Shown here piece after piece: positions 34,734 through 47,521 of a stretch of 64,000 nucleotides of DNA. Origin of the DNA: Cordia subcordata (Eukaryota > Streptophyta > Magnoliopsida > Boraginales > Cordiaceae); assembly GCA_028554755.1 (NCBI GenBank), contig JAPTOF010000002.1, forward strand, positions 16,121,001 through 16,185,000. Reading direction: 5' to 3'. Made by a program: the position numbers and the translations under genes. The notes beneath the pieces were generated by a model, which saw only the letters and a list, made by a program, of their open reading frames with translations, was not told the DNA's origin and ran no database searches. Position 1 is the first letter of the stretch. Each line of letters begins with the position of its first letter.

Positions 34734-34981
34734 AAGGCTCGTTTGGTAACGCTGTCAAAATTTTAAAATAGAAACTAGAATTATAAATGAAAAATTGTCA
34801 ATAACAATTAAAAATAGAAACTGTAAACACATTTGGTTAAATTAGAGAATCTATAAAGAAAAATCAAAAACATATTTGGTTGTCCATAGTTTATAAACAA
34901 AAATGGAAACAAACGAATTGATTTCAAATTTTAATCAACAAAAATAGAAACTCGAAAACAGCAATGGTAAAACGAGCCCTT
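34734..34981. mobile_element. MITE with AAGGCTCGTTTGG-type ends
   Basis: About 248 bases. The left end AAGGCTCGTTTGGTAACGCTG is matched by the reverse complement of the right end (AAGGGCTCGTTTTACCATTGC). The interior repeats ATAGAAACT and AAATGGAAAC-like units. No coding region and no certain target duplication. Confidence 0.6.
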
Positions 34982-35700
34982 TTTTCTTCCCGAGTCCCTT
35001 TTTTAGGTAAAGTTTATAAAAAAGTTAGTTACTTTAACAAAATACCATTTATGTCCTTAATTAGGTAAAAATCCAAATAACATCACAAAAAACTTATTCT
35101 TTTTTCCTTTTTAAATTTTTTTGCATAATTTGTTTCATCACCTTGGTACATAGAGTTAAAAAGAATTTCCTAAGGCTATGTGACCATGTGAAAGTTTTTA
35201 AAAACATTTTTTCTAAAAAGAAAATATAAATTTCTAATACAGATGATATTTTTGTCATACTCTGTGGATGTTGTTTTCTTTTTTTTTTGGTCAATAAATG
35301 GTTTTCTTTTTTGACTATTCACTTTACAAACATTCATTGTTAATTTTATTATAATTAACAGAAATAAAAACAACTTTAAAATAATCACAAATATTCATTG
35401 ATTTTTTTTCTTTTCTTAAGAAAAAAACTTTGAACCTTTCTAAACGATCAAATGACCTTTGGGGCATTTTAGAATTTTCTATTTTTTTCGCCTATTGAAG
35501 TAGTGAATGAATGATGTAAAAAGAAAAAGATAAAATAAAAATGTTATATTTTTGTCGCATCATTTATCAGATGGTGGTCAGGTTCCACTGGATATACTAA
35601 TGGTTGGGCTCTGCCTGGTGAATTTCCCTTGTGGTCAAATAAAAGTAAAATATTTAAGTTTTCTATTAGCTTTAAATGACAGAGAGACCTAAGAAGAGAA
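34982..35700. other. AT-rich spacer
   Basis: T- and A-rich sequence without a supported gene. Open frames at 35094-35388 on the minus strand are Lys/Phe-rich simple-sequence translations. Confidence 0.55.
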
Positions 35701-36019
35701 AAAAGAAGAAAAAAAAAGTACCGAAAGATCTTTTTGGTCTAATACCTAAAAATAAGGGACGTTATTAGGGTAGAATCCTCACCTCATACATCTTGTGATA
35801 AAGACATATAAATGAGATATGTTGTAATCTTACTGTTGTATTAGATTGTATCACTTTTAGATTAGTCTTATATTCATTTGTACATGCATTTATATCACTA
35901 ATTTCATGAATACAATATACAGCTTTTCCAACCATTATTCAACCTCTTTGTGGTATCTAGAGCTATCAAACTCTAATGAGTTGTTGATAGTAGAATTCTT
36001 TTTTCTTCTTTCTCTCATA

Positions 36020-37018
36020 ATGGCGACTGAAAAAACAAATGATTCTCCTAATTCATCCTTTCTTCGTCCTTAAGCATTATCAACCAAACTAAAACAGTTC
36101 AACAGAACACCTTGATAAAATCAACTTCTTCTCAAGCTCACCACTACCAAATATTACTCATGGCGCATACATTTTGACGCCTTACTTTATGGATTCAATC
36201 TCCTTAGCTATTTTGATGGATCAAATCCATGTCTTCCTGAACCAATAACTGAAGAAGGAAAAAGCTTTCCAACCTGGATTATGCCTTCTGGATGCATCAA
36301 GATAAATTACTCCTTCTTAGCATTATTGATTCTCTATGTCTGAATTCGTTCCTGTAATATGCTCGTGCACTACCTTTGCTTACACATGAAACATATCAGC
36401 AAAGCAATTTGCTAACCCGTCTTCTTCTAGAATAATGGGTTTAGTAGAATAATTGACACTTCTTTCTCGAGGAACTCAACCAATTATAGACTATTTAACA
36501 CAGGTCCAAAATATTGTAGATAAGCTTGCTTTGCTTGGAGCTCCAGTACCAATGCAATATTTGATTACTCACACCTAAATTGTGTAGGACCTACCTTCAA
36601 GGAACTCGTTGCGGCAGTTCAAGCGTGAGATACTGTTATTGAATTTGGTGGATTGCAAGAGAAATTGGTTGAGTATGATGCATTTTTAAAGCAAGCGCAA
36701 TCTCATGCAGCTGGTATTCTAGGACGAATTTTGCTTGATGCTCCTAAGTTTCAATCTTTCACCAACAATCAAAGTGGCAGACAAAGTGCTTTCTCTCGCC
36801 AAAATAATGGTGGCCGCAATTCTAATTCACAAAGGACCAATCAAGCTCATAGGAAAAAGCAAGAAATATCATTCTCTAAACCACCTGTGATATGTCAATA
36901 TTGTGAGAAAAGAGGACACACAGCTCAACAGTGCTATTCGTTAAAGAAGTTGATCCCTTCCTCTAACAATGCTTTGGCCAACAATGCAACAGTGTCACCA
37001 AACAATACCTGGATTTGA
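36020..37018 (+). pseudogene. Copia gag of the second element, broken
   Basis: Starts MATEKTNDSPN but meets TAA within 18 codons. Downstream frames carry gag sequence with several stops. The region 36653-37018 is open and holds an intact CCHC knuckle CQYCEKRGHTAQQC at about 36895-36936. Confidence 0.85.
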
Positions 37019-38216
37019 GACTCTGGAGCATTGCATAACATCCCTTCTAAACTTGGTTATCTCTCTATTAGTCAAATGTATGATGGACCTGATAATGTTA
37101 TCATTGTTGATGGATCAGGTTTGTCAAGATCAGGTTTGTCAATCTCCCATATTGGTCACACTCAAATTCCCACTTCTTCTCGCCTTCTGGAAGTTTCAAA
37201 TCTTCTTTATGTTCCTCAAATACATCACAACTTACTTGTTGTTAATCAACTTTGCAAAACTAATCAAGTCTCTGTTGAATTTTTTCCCTCATATTTCTGT
37301 ATCAAGGATCTCTCCACGGGGGCCTCTCTCACAATGGGAACAAACCAAGAATAATATCTATGCTTAGGAATCTAAAAACTTGCCATCCTCATCCAAACAT
37401 GTTAATCTTGGTGTCAAAACTGCTACTGATTGCTTGCACGATCTTCTTGGACATTCGTCCAACAAAACTCTTCATCAAATTCTAGCTCAAAATAAATTAT
37501 TGCCATATTCCTCCACTAGGTTAGTCAATAATTGTGACTCTTATTGGGGCAGCAAGAGTCATAAATTACCTTTTGGTACGTCTAGTGTTAGCAGTTCTTA
37601 TCCATTAGAAATTATTTTCATAGATGCATAGGGTCTTTCTCCAGTGCGTTCAATAAATGGATTTTCCTATTATGTGATATTTGTGGATCATTTTACTAAA
37701 TAGTCTTGGTTGTTTCCCATGTGTTTTAAATTTGATGTTATTGAAGTTTTTATTCAATTCAAGAAAATGGTTGAAAAGAATTTTAGCAACAACTAGTAAT
37801 AGTTTACTCAAATGGTGGAACAAAATTTAATACCTTAATATCCTTTTTTGCTCAAAATGGAATCTAGCATCTCATATCCCCTCCTTACACCCCAAAATAT
37901 ATAGCTACTGCCGAAAGGCGTCATAGACATGTCGTAGAAACTGACTTAGCATTACTTAAACATGCTTCACTTCCACCTGTTTTTTGGAGTTTTACTTTTC
38001 AAACTATTGTGTACTTAATTAATAGTTTGCCAACTCATAACCTAGAAAATCAATCTCCTTTTAAAAAGCTTTTCCATCATACTCCGAATTATTCCAAATT
38101 AAGAGTTTTTGGTTGTTTACGTTATCCCTGGCTTCAGCCATATTCTACACACAAATTAGACCAAAGATCTAAGCCATGTTTATTCTTAGGCTACTCTAAT
38201 GTACTAATGCCTTTTT
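37019..38216 (+). pseudogene. Copia protease and integrase fragment
   Basis: The protease motif DSGAL follows a TGA stop at 37016-37018 (about 37019-37033), and LLYVPQIHHNLLVVNQL is the typical downstream box. Integrase pieces are DCLHDLLGHSSNKTL near 37428, GFSYYVIFVDHFTK near 37660, and VYLINSLPTHNLENQSPFK to LFLGYS near 38009-38200. Stops and frameshifts separate them. Nothing of reverse transcriptase is present. Confidence 0.85.
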
Positions 38217-38247
38217 TATAAGTCTAAAATAAACATTGAATTCATGG

Positions 38248-41060
38248 TGATTTGGTCTTGATTTTAGAATTATATGCTTTCTAATTAGTGCTATTTTGTG
38301 TATTTTGACACTTCAATGCTTAGAAAAGGAACTGGACAATACATATGGATTCAAAAGGTTTTTGGACGTGTTTTAAGCTGTCAAGATAGATGTTGTAGCT
38401 TTAGATGCACTTACACAAGTTCTACACGAGATTAACCAAATTTGACTAACGATAGGAGATATGTTGTAGTGCTTTTCGAAAAAAGTTTTGACTGAAACTT
38501 GCCATTTATTCTAGAAGGAAGGAGATCATTGTAGAAGACTTTTATTTTATAAAGGATTGCATTAAAGGATATTTACTGATGTGTTGTGATTTTGTGTGTG
38601 TTTGCATTGTCATTTACCTATATTTTAGAGGTGTTGAGTGCTCATAATGATTTATTAGTGTAGTGCTTTTGATAAGAATAGGCTTAAGCGTAAACAAATG
38701 TGCATATTGAGTTTTAGAGACAAATTGTTACACTAATTGCTTGTTTTCAATGATTTAGGTGAACTTTGGGTTAAGATCAAGATTGGACGATGAAAGGTGC
38801 TGAAGATTGGAAATGCACGGGTCTAAGAGAGAAGACCAGAGGCCGAAAAGACAAAGAATGGAGGAAGAAAGTTAGCCGGACGACCAAGGAAAAAGAGCCG
38901 GTCGACCGGCTAGGTCGACTGGCCACTCCAGAGAGGTGCCAAAAATAGCCAAACGACCACCCTTCTAGAGCCGATCGACCGGCCACTCTAGAGAGGTCCC
39001 AAAAATAGTCGGACGACCACCCTTCCAGAGCCGGTCGACCGGCAATATGCTAAGAACATATAAATAGGGCTCGATTTTGCAAACAAAGAGGAGGACTTTT
39101 TGGTAGATTAACACACACTTCATACCTAAAATTCTCACACACTTAACCCTAGATCCCATCCACTTCACACACACTTTTCACACATTTCTCACTAAGAACC
39201 AAGCTTGATTTGAAGGGTTCAAACATTTTGGAATCAAGTTTGCTCAAAAGCTTTGTACAAGATTAGCTAGGATGAAAGGGAAGCTTCATTATCTCTCTTT
39301 CATTTTATTTCCTATTATGATTGAGTAGACTTGTGCAGGGTGATTTAACTTATGTAATGGGTTAATTATACACTCTTATGATATGGGATATGATGGCTGA
39401 ATATATATACATGTTTGGAATTGTCTTGTTTAAATGGGTATTTTCTTATTCATGTCTAAGTGTTTGATAAAATGCCTAGATGAGTAACATGTGTATAAAT
39501 TGAAGTTTGTTTGTTACTAAACACATCTAATCCATGTTATAATCATGTCTATGTGTTTATATGTGGATGCTATGAAGTGGGTAATGCTTTTATTCATGTC
39601 TATATGTATATTTGCATGCCTAGTAACAAGCATAACTTCAATAACACATACGTGTTGGTTGTTAATTATTTCTAATGGTGTGAACTGAACATGACGATGT
39701 TTGGTAGTTGAATAGGTTCCATTATTCACGCGCACCTTGGCCTTGAATATGTATGAACGCATTAGCAAGTCAAATCCTGCTGTAGTGACCTTAGAATGAC
39801 GAAGTATAACTTAGGGCTAGTCTAGGCCGAGTTTCCTTTGGCTTTAAATCTAGCCAATAGGTTTCTGGATAGGTTTAGTCGACCTTAGCAACACTAGGTC
39901 TTGGCTTTAAATCCAACCAAAGGTTTAGGTACTAAGGTAGGTTCATTCTAAGCCACCTAGGAAGTTAGTTAGTTACTCTTGAGGCCCTAGGTCATAAGGA
40001 CCACGCCGTAGCTCTAGGAGGCGCCGCCTAGGGACGGACCTGCACCGAGTCCTAGGGGGAAATTAGGACACTAACTGGCAACCTAGTTAAGAGCACTCAT
40101 GATAGTTAGCCATCATCCCTTAATCCCATAGCATTTGAGTATAGAATTACCCATTCATAAGTCGAAGTCACCCTAACCCCTTCTCAAGTGTTAGTTCCCT
40201 CTTGATCAACTTGTGCTCCCATTTTTCATATTCATAGTTTAGTTTTATTTCCTTTACCTAGAGCTCCCGATAATCCAAAACCCCAAAAAAATATATCTAG
40301 TTTAGATCTTTCTTTTTGGCACTTTCTAGAACACCAAGCATAGAATTCACCCACATTATTCACGCCTCCCTGTGGTTCGACACCCGCACTTATACACACT
40401 ATATTGCACGACCCATATGCTTGCGGGTCTTTTAGAGCTTGCACTCGAAAGACGACACCATTTACCTTTTTATTTGTAATTAGTTTGTAAAAAGTTTTAT
40501 TATTTAAAAGGGACTCTAGTTAGGAAATTTTCTTTTATATTCTCTATGATCGCTTTGTAGAGATCATTAGACTTTATTCAGAATACTTCTTAGTAGACAA
40601 TTTTTCTCTTTAGGCACCTATTTCATGTGCATGGAGTGCTAAAATTTTTTCTACCCAAAGGTTAATCTAGATTTTGGTTCTTCAATCCCGTGATATCTAA
40701 TCAATTTTATCATTTTACTTTTGTTTTGATATTTGTGTGTTTTCTTATTTAAAAAATTAATATTATTTTGTGATTGTTTAATTTGTATGCAATTATTCAA
40801 TTGCTTGATGATATGTTTTCAAATAGTGAAATAGATTCTTAATCTAATTAATCTAATTAAGTGGTGAATCGGGTTTCCCAGAGAAACATATTTATGTAAC
40901 TAAGCGATTTTCATGAGAGAATCGACTTTTAGAATTAGGTCTTTCTAGAGCTTTAGAATTATCTTTAGATAGACCCTGCCGGTATATTCGGGGGTTAGAC
41001 CGTCTAATAGGTAAAACGATAGTAGGGAGAAATCTATTAGTTGACCAACTCATGTGTGTG
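38248..41060 (+). repeat. Relic LTR of the H family, split by solo LTR F
   Basis: Segments on both sides of 38577-40460 resemble LTR H in order: TTTTGTGTATTTTGACACTTC on the left; GTGATTGTTTAATT, ATTATTCAATTGCTTGATG and TAGGTCTTTCTAGAGC on the right. I infer one old LTR that landed on the truncated Copia and was later hit by F. Boundaries are approximate. Confidence 0.4.
38577..40460 (+). repeat. Solo LTR (F), Athila-like, target duplication TTTAC
   Basis: 1884 bases, TGATGTGTTGTG...GACACCA, flanked by perfect TTTAC (38572-38576 and 40461-40465). It carries the GCCGGTCGACCGGC palindrome module at 38899-39043, GCTTTAAATC hairpins near 39839-39860 and 39900-39925, and the TGGTTCGACACCCGCA end segment. 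Open frames on its minus strand are chance. Confidence 0.9.
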
Positions 41061-41400
41061 TGTTGTAAATATGTTTGACTTGGAAAAAAAGGAGAAAGTA
41101 GGTCTTTCTTTTTATTAGAGAAGAAAGATAGGTGTAAAAAGATAGGTGAAAAAGGAAGAATGAAAAGATAAAGAGAGAGAGATAGAGAGATTGAAAAACA
41201 AAGAGAAAAGAAATATGAAAAACTGCACAGCGTAGTTTTCATCAAGCTCACGATTGGAAGGTGATTTGCCACCCGATTATGCTGAAATTTTGCGTGCATG
41301 TTCCAAACTTAGTGCTTTTCGATCTAACAGTAGAGATATCATTTGAAGTTCTATAGCCTTGTTAGCTTTGGATGTTTTGACAGCCTCTGTTTTAGTGATA
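41061..41400. other. Purine-rich junction sequence
   Basis: A GA-rich tract (41093-41215) followed by about 180 bases that I cannot assign. The minus-strand open frame across it is Ser/Leu-rich simple sequence, and I do not call it a gene. Confidence 0.4.
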
Positions 41401-41910
41401 TTTTCTTCATCTTTCTTGGTTAACATCGCATTATTGAAAAATCAAGGATATGTTATTTATGATGATAGATGTTGTATTCTCTAGTTGTATCAGGAGATGA
41501 AACTCTCTTGTACCTCAAATTGTCGATAGTGGATTTTTTAGGTGGACTTCGGTCCTGTGGTTTTTACTCTCCATGTTGGAAAGGTTTTTCACGTTAAAAT
41601 CTTGATGTCTTTCTTGTGTGCTTGAATTTCCACATTTGTGCATAACTTTGTCGAGTTTACTTGTTACATCCTCATTGTTCACACAAACCAGGAGGTTTGT
41701 TCATTCTGCTATACACTTGTGCTCTGTAAACTGTTTGTTTACAGTTTGTGAAATCTATGCTCATTGTTTGTGAACTGTGATTGCCTGCACTTGCAGTTTG
41801 TGAATTCTGTGCTTATTGTTCGAACTATCAATGTGTCGTCTGTGAACCAGTCCTTGCCTCCTATCAAGTGGCCTTAGAACTTGGTTGTTGAATTGATATT
41901 TTGTGTGAAG

Positions 41911-42618
41911 ATGGATGTTAACACAAGTAGAATGATAAACTTGAAAGGACAAAATTATGCAATTTGGAAAGAGAAAATGGAATCCTTACTTTATTTTTTT
42001 GAGTACTTTTTAGTCGTATTTGGAGTTGAGAAACCACCTAATAAAACTGATGAAAAAATGGGATTTGTTCCATAGACAAGTGCGTGGGTTTACCAAGAAC
42101 TAGGAAGATGATAATGTACGGAATCATAATTGGCATCAAACATGCACGTACACTATGGCAAAACCTTGAAGAATTGTATGCTTAAAGCACTGGAACAACA
42201 AATTGTTTTTGATAAAACAATTAATGGGATTGAGGTATAAAGATAAAGCCCCTATAACTAATCACATAAATGAATATCTTGGGATCATAAATCAGGTGGC
42301 TGTTATGAGAATCACTTTTTATGATGAAGTAAAAGGGCTGTGGCTTCTTGGTACTCTACCAGACTCATAGGAGACTTTTAGGTCCTCATTGTCAAACTTG
42401 GCCCTAAATGGTATAATTAGGTTGGACGTAGCAAAAAGTAAACTCTTGAATGAGAAAGCTAGAAGAAAGATAGAAAATCTATCTTTTGAGTTAGATGCTT
42501 TAGTCATTGAATCTGGGGGAGAAATAAGAACAAAGGCTCAACAAGCAGAGATAGAAGCAAATCAAGAGGGAAGTATGGTAATGTTAAATGTCATCAGTGT
42601 GGAAAATTGGGTCACATA
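41911..42618 (+). pseudogene. Copia gag of the third element
   Basis: Starts MDVNTSRMINLKGQNYAIWK at 41911, the usual N-terminal gag pattern. Broken by TAG at 42073-42075 and further frame changes. An intact CCHC knuckle CHQCGKLGHIKKYC spans 42589-42630. Confidence 0.88.
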
Positions 42619-45600
42619 AAAAAGTATTGCAGAATGTTACAAAATGAAAAGAATCATAGAGATAATGAAAAGAAGAAAGATGACAACAGTAATAATGAGA
42701 GAGTTGCTACTATTACCCAAGATTTCTTTGTTGTTTGTGACACTAATGTTATTAATCTTGCATGTCATGATTCATATTCGGTGATTGATAGTGGTGCCTC
42801 TATTCATGCAACCTCACGTAAGGATTACTTTGTTTCTTATACTCCTGGTGATTATGGTGTTGTTAGAATGGGAAACAATGGTGTTGCTAAGATTGTTGGC
42901 ATAGGAGATGTTTGGTTGGAGACTCGAAATGGTAACCAGTTAATTCTCAAAGAGATAAAACATGTTCTTGACATTCGATTGAATTTGATCTTTGCAGGTA
43001 GACTTGATGATGATGGGTATTACAATACCTTTGGTAATGGTCAATGAAAGCTTACCAAAGGCTCTATGGTTGTAGCTAGAGGTAAGAAAAGCTCAACATT
43101 GTATGTGATGCAAACAAAGGTTTCTAGGAGCATGGTTAATGCAATGGAAAATGAAGATGCATCTGAGTTATGACATAAGAGGCTTAGTCACATGGGTGAA
43201 GAAGGAATTTCAATATTAGCTAAGAAAAATCTTTTATTTGGACTAACATATTCACATTTGAAAAATGGTGATCATTGCTTTGCAGGGAAACAAAACAAGG
43301 TTTCTTTCAATAGTCATCTACCTTTTTGAAAGAAGAATGTGCATGATATGGTGCATTCGGATGTGTGTGGTATGGTAAAGATTAAAACACTTAGTGGTTC
43401 TCTTTACTTCATGAATTTTATTGATGACTATTCCAGGAAGACATAGGCTTACACTTTGAAGTCCAAAGATCAAGTGTTGGAGCTTTAGTTGAAAGAGAAA
43501 CAGAGAAAAAGCTAAAATGCATCCAGACAAACAATGGAGATGAATATTGTGGTCCATTTGAAAAATATTATAGAGAGCAAGGAATTATACACCAAAAGAC
43601 ACCACCAAAGACACCACAGTTAAATGGGTTGACTAAGAGAATGAATGGAACTTTGACTGAAAGTGTAAGATGTTTGCTTTCACATGCATATTTACCAATT
43701 GTCTCCTGGGGTAAGGCTTTGAATACAGTTGTTCACTTGTTGAATATCTCACCTTATATTCCATTACAGTTTGATACTCTTAACAAAGTTTGGATAGGAA
43801 AGATGTTTCTTATAATCATTTGAGTCTTTAGATGTAAGGCATTTGTTCACATTCCAAAAGATGAAAGGTCCAAACTTGATATGAAGACATGACAATGTAT
43901 ATTTGTTGGCTATCTGTATGATCCATTTGATAAGAAGATTGTTGAAGTAGAGATGTTGTGTTTGTGAAAGATCAGACAATCAAGGACATTCATAAAATGA
44001 AGAAAGAGTTGCCTTCACATTTAGATGATTTCCTTGACCTGGACATAGTGCTAAACACACCGACTGCATAGCAGGTTGAAAATCAGGACCAAGATGATTT
44101 TTTGACTGAGAATGATGAAAATGATTCTAGACAGGTTGAGACAGATGATAGCCAGAGTCAGCCTAAGATTCCACCAACTAGCCCACTCAAGAGGTCTGTC
44201 AGAGATAAGCAACCTTCCACAAGGTACCTTACTGATGAGTACATCTTATTGATTGATGGTAGAGAGCCAAAAAGCTTTAAATAACCTATGAATCATGAAA
44301 AGAAAAATGAGTGGATGGAAGCTATGCAAGATGAAATGAAATCCTTGCATGAAAATGGTACGTTTGAGTTGGTGAAATTTTTAAGGATAAGAGGGCCTTG
44401 AAAAATATATGGGTTTATAGGTTAAAACAACAAGAGAATACTTCAAAACCAAGGTATAAAGCAAGATTGGTTTTGAAAGGATTCAGTCAGAGAAAAATTG
44501 TTGACTGCGACGAAATTTTCTCTCCTGTTGCGAATATGTCATCCATTCGAGTTGTTTTGAGTTTGGCTGCCAGTCTTGACTTGAAGGTTGAACAAATGTA
44601 TGTAAAAACTACATTTGTTCGTGGTATTTGGAGGAAAAATTTCCATAGAGCAGCCAAAGGGCTTTAAATAAAAAGAAAAGGAGGATTATGTTAAGAACTT
44701 GAAGACAAGTTTTTATGCTTGAAACAAACACCTCGGCAATGGTATAAGAAGTTTGAATCTGTTATGAGGGAGCAAGGCTACAAGAAAATTACTTCTGTTC
44801 ATTGTGTTTTTACTCAAAATTTCTTTGATAGTAATTTTATTATGTTGTTGTTACATGTTGATGATATGTTGATCATTGGCAGGAATTTTTCAAGAATTGA
44901 CAAGTTGAAGAAAGAGTTGAACAGGCCTTTTGCTATGAAAGACTTAGGCCCAGCAAAATAGATTCTTCGGATAAGAATTACTCGAGATAGAAAAGCCAAA
45001 GAGTTATTTTTGTTACAGGAGAATATATTAAGAAAGTGCTTCAATGGTTCAACATGGATAAAGCTAAAATGGTAAGTTCTTCTCTTGTTACTTACTTTAC
45101 GCTAACTACTCAATAGAGTCCTGTCATAGATAAAAAAAAAGAGAGATATGCAGAAAGTTCCATATTCTTCTTTAGTGGGAAGTTTGATGCATGCTATGGT
45201 ACGTACACAGCCAGACATAGCTCATGCAGTTGGTACAGCGAGCCAATTTCTCTCTAATCTAGGAAAAGAATGTTGGAATACAGTGAAATAGATTATGAGA
45301 TATCTACGAGGCACATCTAAATTGAAACTTTCTTTTGAATGTGAGATGCCCATCTTTGTTGGTTTCACGATGTAGACATGGTTGGAGACATTGATGCTCG
45401 AAAATCTACTTCGGGTTATTTGATTACCTTTCCAGAAGGAGCTGTGGCATGGCAATCAAGATTACAGAAAAGTGTTGCTCTTTCCACCAATGAAGGAAAA
45501 TTTATTGACGTGAGATACCATTGAATTAGAGATGTTCTGAATTCCAAGATGTTGCAACTTGAAAAAGTTCACACAGAGGACAATGGTTTTGATATGGTGA

Positions 45601-45635
45601 CAAAGGTTCTACCAAGAGTGAAGCTCGAGATTTGC
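42607..45635 (+). pseudogene. Copia pol of the third element
   Basis: Protease SVIDSGASIHAT lies near 42779-42814 in the best-preserved frame (to 43045). Integrase pieces include SLYFMNFIDDYSRKT (about 43399-43445) and a maturing-end block near 43629-43800. Reverse transcriptase has YKARLVLKGFSQ (about 44455), and its active box reads HVDDML (about 44857-44874), with both Asp retained. RNase H has ARKSTSGYLI (about 45394-45423). Many stops and shifts interrupt it. Confidence 0.88.
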
Positions 45636-47521
45636 TGATGCTTGCTAATTAAGCACTAAGCATTAATTAAAAGCCTGGAAGTGCACAGGTCATGTAGTCT
45701 AATGTGCAAACGCTGGGTCGATCCTTTAGGGAGGCGGGAAATGGGGAATGAAAGCTAAGTGTGTGTTCTAGAAAGCTAGAAAGAAAACAGGCTAAACTAA
45801 GAATCCTTTTTGGTTGCTTTAGATTTGAAGAGAGCTCAAAGTAAATTAAATTAACCTAATCAAACTAAGGGAAATAAAAACAAAGGGGAACAAGCTAGTA
45901 AAAAGGGAATTGACACAAGCAATAGGGCAATGGGTGAAATCTGCTTAAGTATGAGTGATTTGGGTACTAACTTCACTATGTGATTAACTTTGATGGTTTT
46001 TCTCTAAGACGGGGTGCTTTAAGTTAAGAATCTAATCAACCTCTCCGACAATGCCTAAAACTCAGTACGGGCCTATCTCTAGGTGCTAGCTACCTAGAAG
46101 CATAGTGTGGTCCTCACGAACTAGGACACAAATTAGCTAATTACGTTTCTAGGTGATAGTAATTGGTCTTACCCTAGGTTCTAACTCATTGGCTGGGTTT
46201 AAAGCCAAGAACTAAGCTTTCTAAGTCAATTAAGCTAGCCCAACACCTATTGGCTAGGTTTAAAGCCAAAGAAGACTAAACTGGACCTAATTATTAGTAA
46301 AGAACCACCAATCATAGCATAACACAAGTGGGATTTGACAATAAAGCACATCATACATGTTCTTGAGTATGGTATGAATGAATATAAGGCATATTCTAGC
46401 CTTAAACACTTATACATATTTAAGACATACTAATTTAGGCATTAGAATCCAACATGTACGTCATAGAAGCTAAAATTGCTATTAAGGCATGTAAAGACAC
46501 ACATAGACATGCATAGTTATAAGACCTACTTCATAGAATCATTACATAAACACCTAGACATGCTCATACAATGGTTGAAAAGTGTTAAATAGAAATCAAG
46601 CCTCTAAATATTTATGTTCTTTCACCTGGGCAATCAACAAACACATAGATATGTATGTCAATAGCCATTGAAACATTAAAAGCAAACATATATATTAAAC
46701 CATCAAAACTCATAGCAAAGTAGTACTTAATCAACCCATAATACAAGCTTCAATCACCCGCAAAAAGATCTATTTTGACATAGAGAAAACTAAGTACAAA
46801 AGGAGAAAGATGAACCTCCCTTTCATGCTTAGCTTTGCTCTTGAAACCTTGTGTTGATCTTGCAATTACAAGTTTTGAAACCTTAATTACAAGCTTTGAT
46901 CTAGGTGTTTTTATGTGTGATTTAGTGTATGAGGGTGGGTAAGTTAGGGTTTTTTGTGTGTGTAAAGTGGGTGTGAATGTTGGTTGCTTTTCCTCTAAAA
47001 ATGCTGAAAAATGCCTTAAATAGGGCTTCTATCACAGAGGGCCGGGGACTTGGCCAGGGGCCTGGCCTTGGGCTAGGTTAATCGGCCTAGAATGGTTAAA
47101 TTTCTAATGTAGCCAAGGGACTTGGCCAACTGACCAGTCTATGGTTGAGGTCGATCAGCCTTATCAGATTATGCACCATTCTTGCTCCTTGCAAGCTTGT
47201 TTCTTCTTGGTAGCTCTTTTATTCACCCAGCCGCTTCTAAATGCATTCTTCAAGCTTCCTTCACATCCTAAACACCTTTAGCTTGGCTCTTTCATCAAAT
47301 CATCATCAATTCAAGTCTCGAGCTTTGCCTAAACTGCAACTAACACAAGAAACAAGTGCTCATTTGTGTAGTATTTACGTTCTAAACTTTACTATGGATA
47401 TTTGTAGCTAACTATGCATAAGTATGGTATAAATGCAATACTAACATATCTAATAAAGCACAAGAACACCTTGAACAAGTATAGAAATGCCATGCAAACA
47501 CACACATGATCACAACACATC
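45636..47521 (-). repeat. Left (3') LTR of element A
   Basis: 1886 bases, TGATGC...ACACATCA as read on the plus strand. It closely matches the partial copy at 60709-61893. It includes two hairpins of the TTGGCT-8-AGCCAA type (about 46191-46210 and 46250-46270). Followed by the reversed polypurine tract (CCTTCTCCTTGCTTGTCC). Confidence 0.92.

Larger units (their letters stand above)
35700..38216 (+). mobile_element. Second Copia element, truncated
   Basis: The 3' part of a 5' LTR (with CATATAAATG near 35806-35815) is followed by a primer site TGGTATCTAGAGCT (35951-35964) of tRNA-Met type. A gag start at 36020, a zinc knuckle, protease and integrase parts follow. It stops within integrase at about 38216; reverse transcriptase, RNase H and the 3' LTR are missing, and relic LTR sequence follows. 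The left boundary of its LTR cannot be fixed. Confidence 0.8.
41400..45635 (+). mobile_element. Third Copia element, decayed and lacking its 3' LTR
   Basis: Probable 5' LTR end and leader (about 41400-41880) with a weak tRNA-Met-type primer site (TGGCCTTAGAAC, about 41869), then gag, protease, integrase, reverse transcriptase and RNase H in Copia order. It ends abruptly at 45635 in the last codons of RNase H, where the left LTR of element A begins. The missing 3' LTR should therefore lie beyond element A, outside the window. Confidence 0.85.

Noticed and set aside
40370..40385. GGTTCGAC box near LTR ends, like a tRNA T-arm (B box)
   Set aside because: It recurs only as part of the conserved LTR end; no A box, acceptor stem or cloverleaf was found, so it is not a tRNA or SINE call.
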